From Absidia repens (lineage: Eukaryota; Mucoromycota; Mucoromycetes; Mucorales; Cunninghamellaceae), in the NCBI GenBank assembly GCA_002105175.1, contig MCGE01000052.1, positions 116,512 through 180,511 of the forward strand: DNA of 64,000 nucleotides. Reading direction: 5' to 3'. Shown here piece after piece: positions 1 through 13,860 of this stretch (the first letter of the stretch is position 1; each line of letters starts with the position of its first letter). The notes under the pieces are model-generated. The model saw nothing but the letters and a program-made list of their open reading frames with translations, was not told where the DNA came from and did no database searches. Position numbers and translations under genes: made by a program.

Positions 1-504
1 GTTGTATGTGGTGGTGTAGGCGGTGCTTCATCGAGAGACAAGCTATCATCTGTGCATACATATAAAAGAAAAATGGAAGTTCAGAAAGTGGACGGAAAAA
101 AAAAAAAAAAAAAAAAAACCAGAAGAAAGTGTGTACCTGAAAATGGTTTTTGTAAAAGGGAGAATGAGCCATAAAACTTCGGTCTCGGTCTAGTAGTTGA
201 TTTAGACGACGATGAGCTTGGGTTTAATGGATCTTTTTTTTTTTAAAGAAAAGAAAACAAAGTGAGTTTGAGCTATCGAGATAATATAAAATAAAATAAA
301 ATAAAAACTGCACTCCATTTACCCGTAATGGATGGACAATAGGAGGAGCTTGGTGTGGGTGGTAATTCCGGTTCTTTCTGTGATATTTGTGGGGAAAATA
401 ATAAGTCAGCCAAAAAAATAAGGTTTGATTATTCCACGCAAGCATACACACTCCTCAATTACCTTTACAAACGATGGAATAGTGAATGAAGAAGAGGATG
501 CCAT
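1..504 (-). CDS. 5' part of an unknown gene, running off the left edge
   Basis: Reading from the complement, an ATG at 502-504 opens a short exon (463-504) starting MASSSSFTIPSFVK. Consistent GT..AG introns join it to exons 323-377, 137-232 and 1-49, the last cut by the window edge. The phases agree at every junction, giving an open frame of about 80 residues rich in Ser, Pro and Thr (PPTPSSSYCPSIT, PSSSSSKSTTRPRP, DEAPPTPPHTT), which suggests a disordered N-terminus. No domain is visible, so no function is assigned. The agreement of four exons in phase is the main support; the product could be any regulator or signalling protein whose folded part lies outside the window. Confidence 0.6.
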
Positions 505-1122
505 TATTATCTTGGATTGTATCAAAAATGAAGAGAAAAAAAAAGTAGGGGAGATGGGGAGCAGTATTTATATATAAAATTTTATTATTATATTGTCAGA
601 CTCGGCGATTGAAACCAGTTATTGTACTACATCCATTGCGCATTGGTATAGCGCCCATCTGATGTTTGGCCAGTAGCTAGGGGCTTTTTTTTTTTTTGCC
701 TACCTCTAAGGTACACCCATTTACTTTTTGGTCATGGGAAAATGAAATACCGGGGTCTTAATACCAATACAAAAAAGATTCGATCATTAGGCGCCCGCCT
801 TATTGTTCACCTTAAAAATGGGGAGCTTCCTCGTGATCCGGACATAAAAAAAAAGATGCCTACAGTATCATACAGCAAAAAATTGATAAGCCCTCCCCTT
901 CATTTGGTATGATATCTTGATCAAAACAGTTGACCAATCAACAAGCATGATATCATTATCTTGGTCACAGGAAAAGAAACTGCATCGATTTTCATTCGCA
1001 AAATCGATCTTCCCGTCTATTGCCTTTTTTTTTTCTAGCAGAGAGTTACCAAAGCATTTATTATTATTACTATTATATATATATATATATACTACAAAAT
1101 GCATAAAATGAGGGAGGAGATT
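505..1122. other. Intergenic spacer
   Basis: The region separates the start of the left-edge gene from the stop of the methyltransferase. It holds homopolymer tracts and an (AT)n run near 1075-1092. Short ORFs on both strands lack coding character, and no RNA gene was recognised. Confidence 0.5.
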
Positions 1123-2846
1123 TCATGGTTCTAATGAAGAGGAAGAAGGTTGTTTTTGGGCGACACAGACAACAAAGGACCAAAGTACCCAGGGCTGTTT
1201 TCTAAGCTCCATGGACAATTGTTCCAAAAAGGCAGGATACGTATCAGCAGTCAAGCCTAGGCTATCCATCAAGAATGGTTGGGCAGCTTTGAAAATCATG
1301 ACGGCATCGTAATGGAAGTCTTTGCATACATAATCAGAGTTGCCTAATGGTATCATTTTTCTTTCCGTTTCCATCACCTTGTAACCGTCGATGCCTTGGA
1401 TGATCTTTGGCAATTTTAATGAAATCCAAGGTTCTTGATCTCTTGCAGTAATGACTTTTTCAACTACATAGCAAAAATTATGTTTCAATACAAAATGTCA
1501 TCCCCGATTTGGTCATTTTTTTTTCTCTTAAAAAAAACTTACATGTGGAACCAGCCCAACGCATGAAATCAGTACCGCCCTCCTATTATTATTACCAAAA
1601 AGAAATTGAGTCAACCATCCTTTTTTTTTTTTTATAGTGGAGAGTTTTGCACTTTACCAGCATGCCACATTCAGTGGATTGTAAACATCCACCGGGTTTC
1701 AGTACGCGGTAGATTTCCTTGAGAATAAATTGCCATTCATCCCGTTTCAGAGCCAGAATGAAAAGTCGGATATTAACCAAATCAAATGTATTGTTAGGAA
1801 ACGGTAAACCCGTTGTCAAATTAGCCAATTTAAAATCGACATTCGGTGGTCGTATACTATTTGGAAATGTATCACAAATATCAATGCCCATGAAATGACT
1901 AGCTGGGTATTCCGTCGCCATATCTAGCATCCAAGTACCCGAAGCGCATCCCACTAGTAGTTTTTTTTTTTTTAAAAAAAGAACAAAAAAACAAACCATC
2001 CACCCATTCATTATTTCATAGCAGAAAAAAAAAAGAGAGATAATTAGTAAAGTTTGTTGTTTCCAAAAATAGCCTTCCCTGTCCTCTTTTAGGATCAAGA
2101 TCAGCAACAATTCAAACACCGCAATGTGGTAGGTCTGGACAGAACGCACACACACGATGCACACGTTTTTTTAATTGTCAGTGGATTTTTTTTTTTTTTT
2201 TTTTTTTACCATCTAGTACATATGCGCCAGTTTGCAGAGGGATAAGATTTTTGACAGATGACCCGATATTTCTATATATCATATTCATATGCATTCACCC
2301 AAATTAAAGTTAAAAAGCGTTTTGAAAAAATTAATATATTATTATATTTTTATATAGCGCACATAACAAATTTCTTTGCATGTGCCATTTCCCAACTGCA
2401 TACACACACACACATATATATATTTACCCATTGAATAGTGTCTTGATGGCAAAGTGTTGCTAAATTAAAAAAAAAAAGGTGGAGTTCAAAAAAAGTTCAA
2501 TTGCCCATTTTTTTTTTTTTTTGTTAGCCTCCCTAATCTCGATGACAGATGCCTTTTTTGTTGTTGTTTTCAAAAACAAAAAGTGTCTTTTTTTAATGTC
2601 ACTTACTGCAGTTAATCTATCATTTTCATCGTCATCATTAGGTAACCAATAAGAAGAGGTCGTATTGTGATAACTTCGTCCATGACTTTGACATGACGAT
2701 GAACATACGGTATGTGTACTGTTGTTATCGACGGATTGATCTATTGAAGGGGCAGGAGGATGGCTTTTGTTACTGCTGTTATTCGAGGTTCGTTTAGGAG
2801 ATGATCGTTTATGTCTCGTATGTGGTATGGATAATCGAGCACCCAT
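1123..2846 (-). CDS. SAM-dependent class I methyltransferase, six exons
   Basis: Exons 2607-2846, 2428-2459, 2210-2271, 1658-1953, 1543-1582 and 1123-1463 join with GT..AG introns and matching phases to a 336-aa product. The first 70 residues are Ser/Asn/His-rich and probably disordered, then YWLPNDDDENDRL and QHFAIKTLF precede the Rossmann fold. Motif I is VLDVGCASGTWMLDMA, followed by FMGIDICDTFP (acidic loop), FDLVNIR (motif IV region) and EIYRVLKPGG (motif post-II). These are the standard SAM-binding signatures of class I methyltransferases; the YWLPND leader recalls LaeA-like and related fungal methyltransferases, although the substrate cannot be told. Two exons are very small (32 and 40 nt). 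Intron 3 carries about 22 A directly after its GT. Confidence 0.88.
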
Positions 2847-3829
2847 CGTATATTATATGTATGATAAAGAAAGAAGAAATGAAAAGAAAGAAAAGAGGAA
2901 GCGACTAGGAAGGAAAGGAAAGAAAAAAGGGTAAAAAAATTTTGTTCCTTTCATTCTTTTCATATTTGAGAAAAACTGGGTAGTGTACGCTGAGTATCAA
3001 AAAGAAGCGCTGGCCACGTATGAACCTTAAATTCCGTGCAACCATCGCTTTTTTTTTTACTCCCTTTCAAATGATAACCACTCTCCTGAAGTTCGGCTCA
3101 TCCTTTTTTTTTTTTTTTTTTTTTCCCAATGTATATCTTTGAACTCATTTACTACTATGTCTAATGCATTTGTTAGTAACTAGTGCAACTAAATGTATAA
3201 TAGATAGATGAATAAGTGATGATGAACCTCCCCTTCCCATTCTTCCTAGTCATATACATAGAAAGCTTTCTATTATCTTGACCACCTCCCCCCCAAAAAT
3301 AAGCAATATTGGACCCTTTCAGTGTTCTCAGATGAAGAGGGGGGGGTGGAAGAGAGGCTATTTTTAAACCCCCTCATCCACTCACCACCTCCTTCTCTCA
3401 CACATTGTGTCGCCGCCAATCTGCAGTAACTTTGTGTGATCTATTGTATGTGATATGTGCCCAGACAATGTAAGATGGGGGAGGACAAGCTATCATGTGA
3501 GTTGTTAAGATGAAACGGGGAGAGTCATTTCAACCGTTCCCAGTGATTGGGTATCCACGACAAAGCACAGCTTAGATCCCACACTATGTAGCTTGATTTT
3601 TTTTTTTTTTTTTCCTTTTTCACTTGGGAACAAGTTGTTCATTTACATTGGCACATGATGTCATCTTTAATTGTTAAACTCTCACACTTCATTACTTGAT
3701 ATGACTATGGATAGAACATTATACGTCTCTCCCACGGTTTTAGTACAGCACACTGCATCATCATTGCATGCATGTCTCTGTAAGGAAGAATGATTAAAAC
3801 GTCGAAAAATAGCGGAGATCAAATAAAAA
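2847..3829. other. Intergenic spacer with homopolymer tracts
   Basis: This is the region upstream of the methyltransferase start. It contains long T tracts (about 3103-3124 and 3596-3613) and a purine/pyrimidine-biased stretch near 3330-3410. No ORF with coding character or RNA gene was seen. Confidence 0.45.
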
Positions 3830-4790
3830 GGAGTGGACTATTTTGGAGTGCATTCTGTGGTGTTGATTAGATTTTGGGAAAGACTTACCCATATCCCAGT
3901 AAAATTATTAGCTGGAGTTGAAATCGTTTTTATTTCTTTTGGAGCGCTGGGTACGACACTTGCCCCACCTAGGAACTGCCCAGAAATCCTGTGGAATGGT
4001 GGGTCGGAGGCGCATAAACCTCTCCCTACCGATTTTAATTGGGTACCGAATCGATTTAAAACACTGAGCACTATGGTTGGGCCCTAAAGGATTCTTCCCA
4101 AAGCTTGAGACATCTAACCCCGGTTCAATTTTTTTAACACACCCAAATACACGCAAACTGTCGAGCCGCTATTAACGTGCAAAATGATGGAGGTGACAAA
4201 AAATGACCTGTCTGTTTGTTTTTCTTCTGCACACACGCATCTCCACAATGAATACAACACTTATTAGCTCAGCGTATAGCATTGAGCACTATATTTGGAT
4301 GATGTTCCCTAACACCCTTTTACTTGGCTCGCGCACGCACCACACAGTGAAAATCGCATTTGTTAGGTAAACCTAGGAACATTGAGAACTACAATTGGGG
4401 GACGTTGTTTAACATCGCACACGCACACAAAGCATTTTTTTTTTAGTCTACACATATGTGTCCCCAGACAATTGAAAGTATGAATGACTATTGTAATAGT
4501 AAAAAGACAAGATATATTTTATTCAGTTATAGATATAAACTATGACAGCTAATACTAAACTAATCTAATGACGGTTTCATGATGATCGATCAACCTGCGA
4601 TCTAATGGTGGGTGTCACAAATCTCAAATCCGAAATGAAAGGTTTTACCCTGTTTTGCACTTTTCGAAATGTCCCTGTTTCAAGTTCTAACCGCTAATCC
4701 AAGTTGAACAGTACCCCATTGAACTCCATTGAAATTGATGTCCTGAAAAAAAAAGTAAGAAAAGAAAAGAGGAAAAAAAAAGTGGCGAGA
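3830..4790 (+). repeat. Old diverged copy of repeat family R2
   Basis: Two parts match the 2.45-kb repeats of 48.8-55.2 kb. Around 4060-4085 the text CACTGAGCACTATGGTTGGG matches the minisatellite core (CGCTGAGCACGACGGTTGGG). Around 4490-4790 the order of recognisable blocks (TTTATTCAG..TATAGATAT.., AATCCGAAATGAAAGG.., TTTCAAGTTCTAACCGCTAATCC) follows 50380-50640. The divergence shows an old insertion. The small ORFs across it (3833-4156) are not genes. Confidence 0.6.
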
Positions 4791-6717
4791 GAAAAATTAG
4801 AAAAATCAACATGGGCGGAGTGTAAATATGCGCCAACCTTTATTTCAAAAACTCAATTCAGAAAATTATGATGAGTAGTTGGGAGGGTTTTTTTTTTTTT
4901 GAGACGTCTGCTAGAATTTGTCAGACGCTTTGAAATAAAATTCAGACATAGGCAGATTTATTTTTTAAGATGCTCAGAAAAAAAAAATTGAGATGCATCT
5001 AAAAAAATCGGGATGGGCAGTTGCAAACTTCTTTCCAGGAATTTACATTAACTATCACGTATTTAGGTGATTCCAAATGATGTGATCCTAGTAGAAACGG
5101 GAATGGAATAAACCCAGTTACAATATATTTTTTAGCCACAAAAATTCCCATAAAATTTACCGTCCCAGTTTTTTCTTCCCCAACCCCAATTTCATTATAT
5201 CACCTTCTTCATTAATTTTACCCTCGTCTCAATTTTGAAGTTAACAAACTGTAGCCGGAATTTTGCATGTGGATACCTTTCATTTTTCTTCCCTGAAGAA
5301 CGTGAACCCCCCCTCCTTAATTTGATATCATACTTATCACCTTTATACTAAACCCGAAATTCTTTATTCATCAATCATTTATATCTATTATGCATCATTG
5401 TATCATTGCTGTCCCATAGTATCAGCATGCGGCTTTATTTGGTGTAAGTTAATCAATGTATGTATTCTAATCAAAGAGGTCTAGCTACTCTATGGTAAGT
5501 GACAAACGATTCTGCAATAAAGGGGGGTGGGTAAAATGGATGCAAAAAAAAAATCTGACAAGGATGACGGGAGCATTTCAAATTCCGCCCACGTGGATTT
5601 TTATTTTTCTTCTCCCAACTTTATTTTCTCCCTCTCCTTCTTTTTTTCTTCACCATTCAACTTTTTTGAGGTTACGGTAATCTTAGATCAGTGTAAGGAC
5701 TAGTTTAGAAATGTCTTTAGAAAGGTTTACATAAGAGGGAAGACAAGATTCGGGAGCACCATTCTTTAGCTTATTAGATTCTTCATTAGCTTCCTTTGGT
5801 ATTAGTTTGTCCATTAGTTTGTGTCTACGTCTGAATAAAATATGTTTATTTTTTATTTGCTTTAATGAAGAGTGTCCCAAACGTCTCCCTCATCTTTTGT
5901 ACTGTAAAAGAAATCATCCCTCTGTACCATTGCTCCAGTTAGATCAGTGTGAACTGTCGTTAGATGCTTCAAATAAAGATAACACTTGAGTCTTTCTCAA
6001 GTCTTATCTAATATATAAGATTTTATTTTTTACAGTCATATTATTTGTTTAGTGTTCATCATTTTTCAGATCTCTATTAGACGCCCCATTTTACAATGCA
6101 CACTAGGCCGCTAGTGGAGTATCTGTTAATAAAACTATATTCTTTTTATTAACCATCCTGTTACCCATTATATAATAACAACAGCACCATTAGTATGACT
6201 CGTCAGTGAGTGTCTGATCATACACCTGCTTTTTTATTAGCTTCCTTTCCCACTCACTATAACTATATCCCCCCCCTCTCCATCAGAATCCCAGCGCTTG
6301 ATCGTTCCAACGCATTGTCCCTGTACCCTCTCAAAAAAAATAAAATCCTGGTGAGCCATTTTTGTGGCAGATATCCAAGAAGTTGTTGTCATAGTACTCA
6401 CTTATCACGGAAATTTCATAAATGGGGGTTGGAAATACTTTTGTAGCAGTGCCCTTGGTGTAAAGATAATGCCGGATATGAAAAAAGACCTTTTTGTTTT
6501 TATACGGGGAGAGGGGAGGTTAAACCATCCCTCTGCTCCCGCTTCCCTATTTTTCCGTTTCTTAAAGCTAGAAATTCTGTGTGAATATTTTTATATACTG
6601 TTTTGGTTTGGGTGAGGTAGGGCGACATTTGCTTCGCTGATCGAGTTCGCCGCCTCACATAAAAGTGCTGGGATTTAAATGTTTTTTATTGCGCTTTTCT
6701 TTCTCACTTTTGAAACA
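4791..6717. other. Intergenic region, no convincing gene
   Basis: The region lies upstream of the UCH gene. Short ORFs occur (for example 5683-5880 minus and 6364-6615 plus) but none shows a domain, a conserved motif or a consistent exon series. A C/T-rich stretch around 5610-5660 and AT-rich tracts dominate. The last ~100 bases before 6718 probably hold the UCH 5' leader. Confidence 0.4.
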
Positions 6718-7792
6718 ATGGTTGTCCATATTGAAAAGAGCAAGATTAAATGGCTCCCTCTTGAAGCCAATCCTGAAGTGAGCAACAAAATATCATGCCC
6801 TACTATTTAGATGCCAGTTTCTGATTTTTTTTTCTCTTTTTTGACTGCATGTGTTTCTATGTGCTCTTTTAGGTTTGGACAAAGGTAAAATTCTGGCACC
6901 TAAAAAGTCTCTCATCAATAGCATACACACACACACACAAAAAAAAAAAAAAAAAGGACGCTCACACGGATTCTACTCACATGTTAGATTATCCATGACC
7001 ATGGCATTGATTCCAAATGGAGCTATACAGACGTTTACGGTAAGTTAAGATGACTGACGCACACACATGAGACTGATGACGTTATCCTTTTTTTTTTGTT
7101 GGTAGGCTTTGACCCTGAGTTATTGGCCATGGTACCGCAACCCGTGAAGGCGGTTATTTTCCTGTTCCCCATCACCGAAGCGTATGAAAAGTATCGTTTG
7201 GATCAAGAAAAACGGATATTGGACGAACAACCCAATGTCGTGGCGGAGACGCAACATGTGCATTTTTTCAAGCAAACCATTTCCAACGCGTGTGGTATGA
7301 TTGGTCTTCTTCATTCTTTATCCAACAACCAGCCCACCCCCGCCAGCGCTAGTACCTCCACCCTCTTTCCCACCATTATCCAGGATACCAAAACGATGAC
7401 ACCTGCTGAACGTGCCACTTATTTGGAAGGATGTGAAGCCTTGGCCAAGGTGCACGCCGAGGGTGCCCAGGAAGGTCAAACGGAAGCACCCAGTTTGGAA
7501 GAACAAATCTATTTACACTTTATTTGCTATGTGGATATTGGTGGTGATTTGTATGAATTGGATGGACGCCAGGCATTCCCTGTCAATCATGGTAAAATTC
7601 AGGACTCGTTATTAGAGGTAAGACATTTTGTTTTTTTTTTTTCTCATTCGGGGGAGCATGATCGATGGGATACGGCACTGACAGGTTTCTTCTTGTGTTT
7701 CATAGGATGCCGCAGTGGTGATGAGGAAATTTATGGCACTTGATCCTCAAGAAACGAATTATAGCGCTATTGCTTTGACTTGTGACGAATGA
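6718..7792 (+). CDS. Ubiquitin C-terminal hydrolase, peptidase family C12 (UCHL3/YUH1 type)
   Basis: Five exons (6718-6777, 6873-6884, 6988-7039, 7106-7617, 7706-7792) give a 240-aa protein, close to the ~230 aa of UCHL3. It removes small adducts from the ubiquitin C-terminus in the cytosol. The start fits the family (WLPLEANPEV), followed by WSYTDVYGFDPELLAMVPQP. The oxyanion Gln and catalytic Cys lie in KQTISNACG, the catalytic His in YLHF and the catalytic Asp in LYELDGR; EGQTEAPS of the crossover region is present. All four active-site residues are intact. Exon 2 is only 12 nt (codons for VWTK); both flanking introns are GT..AG and the frame closes only if it is included. The C-terminus is short, without a UCH37-like tail. 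Confidence 0.95.
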
Positions 7793-8038
7793 TCAACGTC
7801 AAGACATATCCCCCACCCCTCTTCTTTAGTTTATTGTACATGATTCCATTTTTTTTTTACAACAATAAAATATTTGATTTATTCCACCATGATCGTTTTG
7901 TAGTTTTATATATATATATATATAAAACAGTGAAGTCGATTTTATTTTTTATTGTTTCTGATGATAAAAAAAAGGGTATGCTATTGTCTGTTTCTATCTA
8001 TCTAGGTGCTAATCCTATATATCATATATATAAATCTA

Positions 8039-8776
8039 CTACTTTTCAACTTTCTTGGGTTGAGCTGGTGTCTGTACCTTATCAGGATCATGCACACCAC
8101 AGTAATCGCCCTGTTTGCGTTTATTCTGACATGGCGCACCATCTTTCTTCGTAGCAATGCAGGTATTATCGACCAATTCGAGGCCTTTGGCATGTATTTT
8201 GCAAGACCAACCACGTGTGGTTAACACAGAGGCACGATAGCTACATGTCGTCGTCAACACACATCGTTCTTCAACCGGTAGCACCTCGGTCAATTCCTCG
8301 ACAGACAAGGATTCCAGCTGGTCAGGGGTCCATTTACTCGGCCAAATATACCCACGGCGCATGTATTCTGTGCCCAAGACTTCGGGAAACAAGGGCCCAT
8401 AGTGGCTGCCATCCTTTTGCACCAACCGTGCCTTGTGTGACATGTGGATTTTTTCATTGTACACCCAAGCCGGTAACTTGACATGAGTCGGATCGGCCAC
8501 ATCATAGTACGCCATATTGTTCTTGAACCCACGATGTTCCCATTCCTCCAACATGGCATTGCAATACAGTTTCAGTGCATCCGAATGACCATCCCATGCC
8601 TTGACCGCTGGGTGATTCACAAACCCAATTCTTTTTTTCTTGTTGCCTTTTTTGATCTTTTTGTCGAGAATGTTGATGATCTGGAAAGTTTCCACTCGTT
8701 GCTTGCCCAGTCTTTTGTTATCCAATATTTTGGCAGTGTCACTAAATATTTGTGAAATAAGAAAGTTATTCACCAT
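8039..8776 (-). CDS. Pyr_excise/endonuclease V-like protein with Cys/His zinc-binding tail
   Basis: The ORF is intronless and encodes 245 aa from the ATG at 8774-8776; this start is chosen because the conserved N-terminus (MVNNFLISQIFSDTAKILD) begins there and upstream residues are only poly-Phe. The order FSDTAKILDNKRLGKQRVE, NHPAVKAWDGHSDALKLY, EEWEHRGFKN, KIHMSHKARLVQKD and YIWP matches a family of small proteins common in phages, giant viruses and bacteria and usually placed with pyrimidine-dimer DNA glycosylases. The last 50 residues hold CIATKKDGAPC and CGVHD, a short Cys/His knuckle often appended to such proteins. A DNA-repair role is inferred from family placement only. The gene is convergent with UCH (246 nt between stops). 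Confidence 0.72.
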   Translation of the reverse strand: MVNNFLISQIFSDTAKILDNKRLGKQRVETFQIINILDKKIKKGNKKKRIGFVNHPAVKAWDGHSDALKLYCNAMLEEWEHRGFKNNMAYYDVADPTHVKLPAWVYNEKIHMSHKARLVQKDGSHYGPLFPEVLGTEYMRRGYIWPSKWTPDQLESLSVEELTEVLPVEERCVLTTTCSYRASVLTTRGWSCKIHAKGLELVDNTCIATKKDGAPCQNKRKQGDYCGVHDPDKVQTPAQPKKVEK

Positions 8777-9089
8777 GATAGTTTTGTTTTGGGTTGAAAA
8801 AAAAAATGAAATGAAAAAAAAAAAAAAAATAAGTGGCAAAGTCGAGTGTTTGTATGAAAAGAGGGTCTAATACAAATGAAACGAATCCTATCAAAAACTG
8901 CAGGTATGTTTGCTCCTATCAAAATCCACGTAAGCCCGTATTTCCTTTTTTATCTGATCATGCCTGTCCTTCATTTGATTTTTTTGTCGAAGTGCATTTC
9001 ATGTAAAAGAAAAGAATTTTATTTTTTATTCACATCCCAAGAAAAAATGATAATGGTAATAATTAAATACAAAGTAACTAACCAATTAA

Positions 9090-11511
<2,422 letters not shown>

Positions 11512-11850
11512 TTTTGTTTTTTTTAAATATTGGTAAAGCACAAAGTGGAGTAAAAAAAAAAAAGAAAAAACATTAGAAATCCTAACCTTTCCTTTTTTTT
11601 TTTTCACCAGCAAGCACGTCACGGTGTGTTCTGATTGGCCGACACTCTTTTTTTTCGAGCCACCCACACCAAATCCTCCTCCTGCTTGCCCTCGCGTGCC
11701 CCACCCACCCACCCAACAACCATCATCCTATATCACATACACACATACAAAAAGACAGTGATGTATCAACAAAAAAGAGGGGGTTTATTTTTTATTTGTA
11801 AAGAATAAAAATGATGTATCGACTAACTAATAAACACACATTTCCCCACG

Positions 11851-12141
11851 TTAATTTTCTTCCCGACGTTTCAATTCACTATGCATCGCTTTTTTATATT
11901 CTGCAGTCGTGTTGCTACTACCAGAGAGTCCCACAGAGGTAACACCACCATTTCCACCAGAGCTACGGGCAAATTCAAACCAACCATATTTCAAGACAAG
12001 TTCATTGGCTAAAATTTCACCAAAGCCAAGCATCACGCCATTGATAAACGGTAACAAAAAGTTGATGGCTGTGGATTTCAAAAAGGATTGGAATCGAGGT
12101 TGACGATACCATACTTCGTCTCTTGGTACTAGAGCGGACAT
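11851..12141 (-). CDS. MIM1: Mitochondrial outer-membrane import protein TOM13/Mim1
   Basis: A single exon encodes 96 aa. The segment FLKSTAINFLLPFINGVMLG followed by FGEILANELVLKYGWF is the signature of fungal Mim1/TOM13, which helps insert alpha-helical proteins such as TOM receptors into the mitochondrial outer membrane. One transmembrane helix with a G-rich helix-packing pattern is predicted over INFLLPFINGVMLGFG. The C-terminal part (Ser/Gly/Asn-rich, then charged AMHSELKRREEN) is variable in the family. Its start is 222 bp from the divergent OST5 start, so the two probably share a promoter region. It lies 339 bp downstream of the U2AF start on the same strand. Confidence 0.85.
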   Translation of the reverse strand: MSALVPRDEVWYRQPRFQSFLKSTAINFLLPFINGVMLGFGEILANELVLKYGWFEFARSSGGNGGVTSVGLSGSSNTTAEYKKAMHSELKRREEN

Positions 12142-12363
12142 TTTGATGATATATATATATGTGTATAGAAGGGGTTGTCAGTGGAGGAGGACGAGGACGC
12201 TGGATATATTGTGTTGATAGCGAAGAGAAAAAGAAGAAAAAAGAAAAATTGCCACCCCGCTAAATTATTTTTGGAGGACGTGTGTGCTGCTGGCAAAAAA
12301 AAAAAGGTGAGCAAGATTTTTTTTTTTTCCTTTTTCCTCGATTTATCTAAAAAAAAAAAGAAA
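12142..12363. promoter_or_regulatory. Shared divergent promoter region of TOM13 and OST5
   Basis: The 222 bp separates two divergent start codons. It is A-rich on the plus strand, with several A tracts, including one directly before the OST5 start. No specific binding site was recognised; the shared role follows from the geometry. Confidence 0.45.
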
Positions 12364-12399
12364 ATGTCAACTACAGTTTTGGTAAAAACATAATACTCG

Positions 12400-12432
<33 letters not shown>

Positions 12433-12830
12433 CAATACTTATACATAGACGATGGACATAGCACTTATTCATCTTTTTATTCTTTATTTTTTTATTTGAC
12501 TACGTTTAGGAATCTTGGAACACGGCAGCACCCTTTTCATCACTCATCCCAGTTGCCTTATACCCGTTACTAGCATATTTTTTCATCACCGGCGGTTTAG
12601 CTAGTACTGGCTTTTTTGTAGTGTAAGTAATAGATGATAAATAGTAATGCAACACCATAGGTAAAAATGGGTTTAGTACGCTGACATTCACACACGCACT
12701 TTGTTTCTTTTTGTATAGTCAAGGGAAACAGACACATCTTGCAAGTCAATTCACCATCGCCTTACTTGCTGCTGTTCTATTAGGTTTTGGGGTTATTTTT
12801 ACTTCTATCTCTATTGGCATTTATGTCTAA
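12364..12830 (+). CDS. OST5: Oligosaccharyltransferase subunit OST5/TMEM258
   Basis: Three exons (12364-12381, 12510-12622, 12719-12830) give an 80-aa protein; human TMEM258 is 79 aa. The product is a small two-helix subunit of the ER N-glycosylation complex. Helix 1 is FSSLIPVALYPLLAYFFI and helix 2 FTIALLAAVLLGFGVIFTSI; the C-terminus GFGVIF..IGIYV matches the strongly conserved GFGVLF..VGIYV of TMEM258. The first exon is only 18 nt (MSTTVL). Intron 1 carries a (CA)n microsatellite near 12400-12430. The introns are canonical and the phases agree. A 61-codon ORF on the opposite strand across exon 2 is an accidental shadow. Confidence 0.88.
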
Positions 12831-13679
12831 AAAGAAAAGGAACCCTCTTCTTTTTTTTGTTGTTGTAGACTGGCAAAAACTGCGATACCTATGATATTTC
12901 TTTTCAGATAGTTTTTTTTTCTTCAGTAGTTGGCTTTGCTATATAGATAGTGCACAAACCACCCCCCAATAAAAATGGCTGAATTGGATATGATATTTTG
13001 TGATGATTGGTATATTTTACATGTCTTGTCGCATCTTTTTTTTTTTTTTTTTTTTTTTTTTTTGTGGACCAAATCTGTCTTCGTGTTCTTTCACAATTTG
13101 TTGCCGACAGTGTGCCTGGTCGGCGTTTAAACAACGAAAATGGTTTCAATGACAACATTCATCGGGAAGGCATTTCATTTTGAATTCAGGGTTTGTGTCG
13201 ACCATTTGATTAGTTTTACGGGCATTTACTAGATTTAGATAGTGTTAGCTGTTGTAGTATATATCTGCATCTGAATAAAAAATAGTTTTATCTTCTTTAC
13301 CAACCGCCTCTTTTATACTATAAATTTGATTGTCTTGTAAAGTGGGTTGGTACATTTGTGTGTATCTGCAAAAGTAAAAAACGCCATCAGTAACATCCAC
13401 ATTAGACTGAATTCAACTCTAAACGTCTCCATTATCTATTGACTTCTTCAATTCGCTACGCTTTTGTCTGGCTGTAAATGAAAAAATTGACTAGCCAAAG
13501 AAGCGAAGTTGACACTATTCCTTTATCTAGCCGTTTGATTTGTATGAATTCAGAAATTAATGAATAGACTGAAAGGCTTTTTTCTTTCTTTCTTTAAAAA
13601 GGACTGTCGTTGCTTAATACAGTATTGTATTCCTGGTTCCTGGTAAAACAAAGATATATGAAAATGTTGTAATGACCCT
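12831..13679. other. Intergenic region downstream of OST5
   Basis: The region contains a 27-T tract near 13037-13063 and a possible short Cys-rich reading (13205 leftwards, minus) that is broken by a TGA at codon 20. No supported gene. Confidence 0.4.
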
Positions 13680-13860
13680 CCCGCCAAACCAGCCATCAAG
13701 GTCCCATACAATTAATTGTAGAATGCTCTCAATATCCCCCCTTACTCACCCCAAAAGTGCCCGCCACGCCGCTAAAAATTCAATAAATCTGGAATATTTC
13801 GAACGTGGAGCTTGCCAAAAGTAGTAATATCGCTATAGGCTTTTCAAACCAATAAAAGAA
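13680..13860 (+). repeat. Short repeat, inverted copy at 18710-18900
   Basis: The block running from CCGCCAAACCA through ACAATTAATTGTAGAATG and GCTAAAAATTCAATAAATCT to CCAAAAGTAGTAA is found in reverse orientation at 18710-18900. It marks the left edge of the repeat-dense zone. Confidence 0.7.

Noticed and set aside
3833..4156. Three overlapping ORFs of 77-84 codons
   Set aside because: They fall within an old R2 copy and are frame variants of repeat sequence.
5683..5880. 65-codon minus ORF with a possible upstream acceptor
   Set aside because: No partner exon, no motif, and the end shares text with repeat R1 (CTAAACTAGTCCT).
12506..12691. 61-codon minus ORF
   Set aside because: It is antisense to OST5 exon 2, which is supported by three in-phase exons and family motifs.
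13040..13205. Minus-strand Cys-rich reading beginning MVDTNPEFKMKCLPDECCH
   Set aside because: A TGA interrupts it at codon 20; a 41-nt intron could bypass the stop but is too short and leads into a poly-A/Lys tract.
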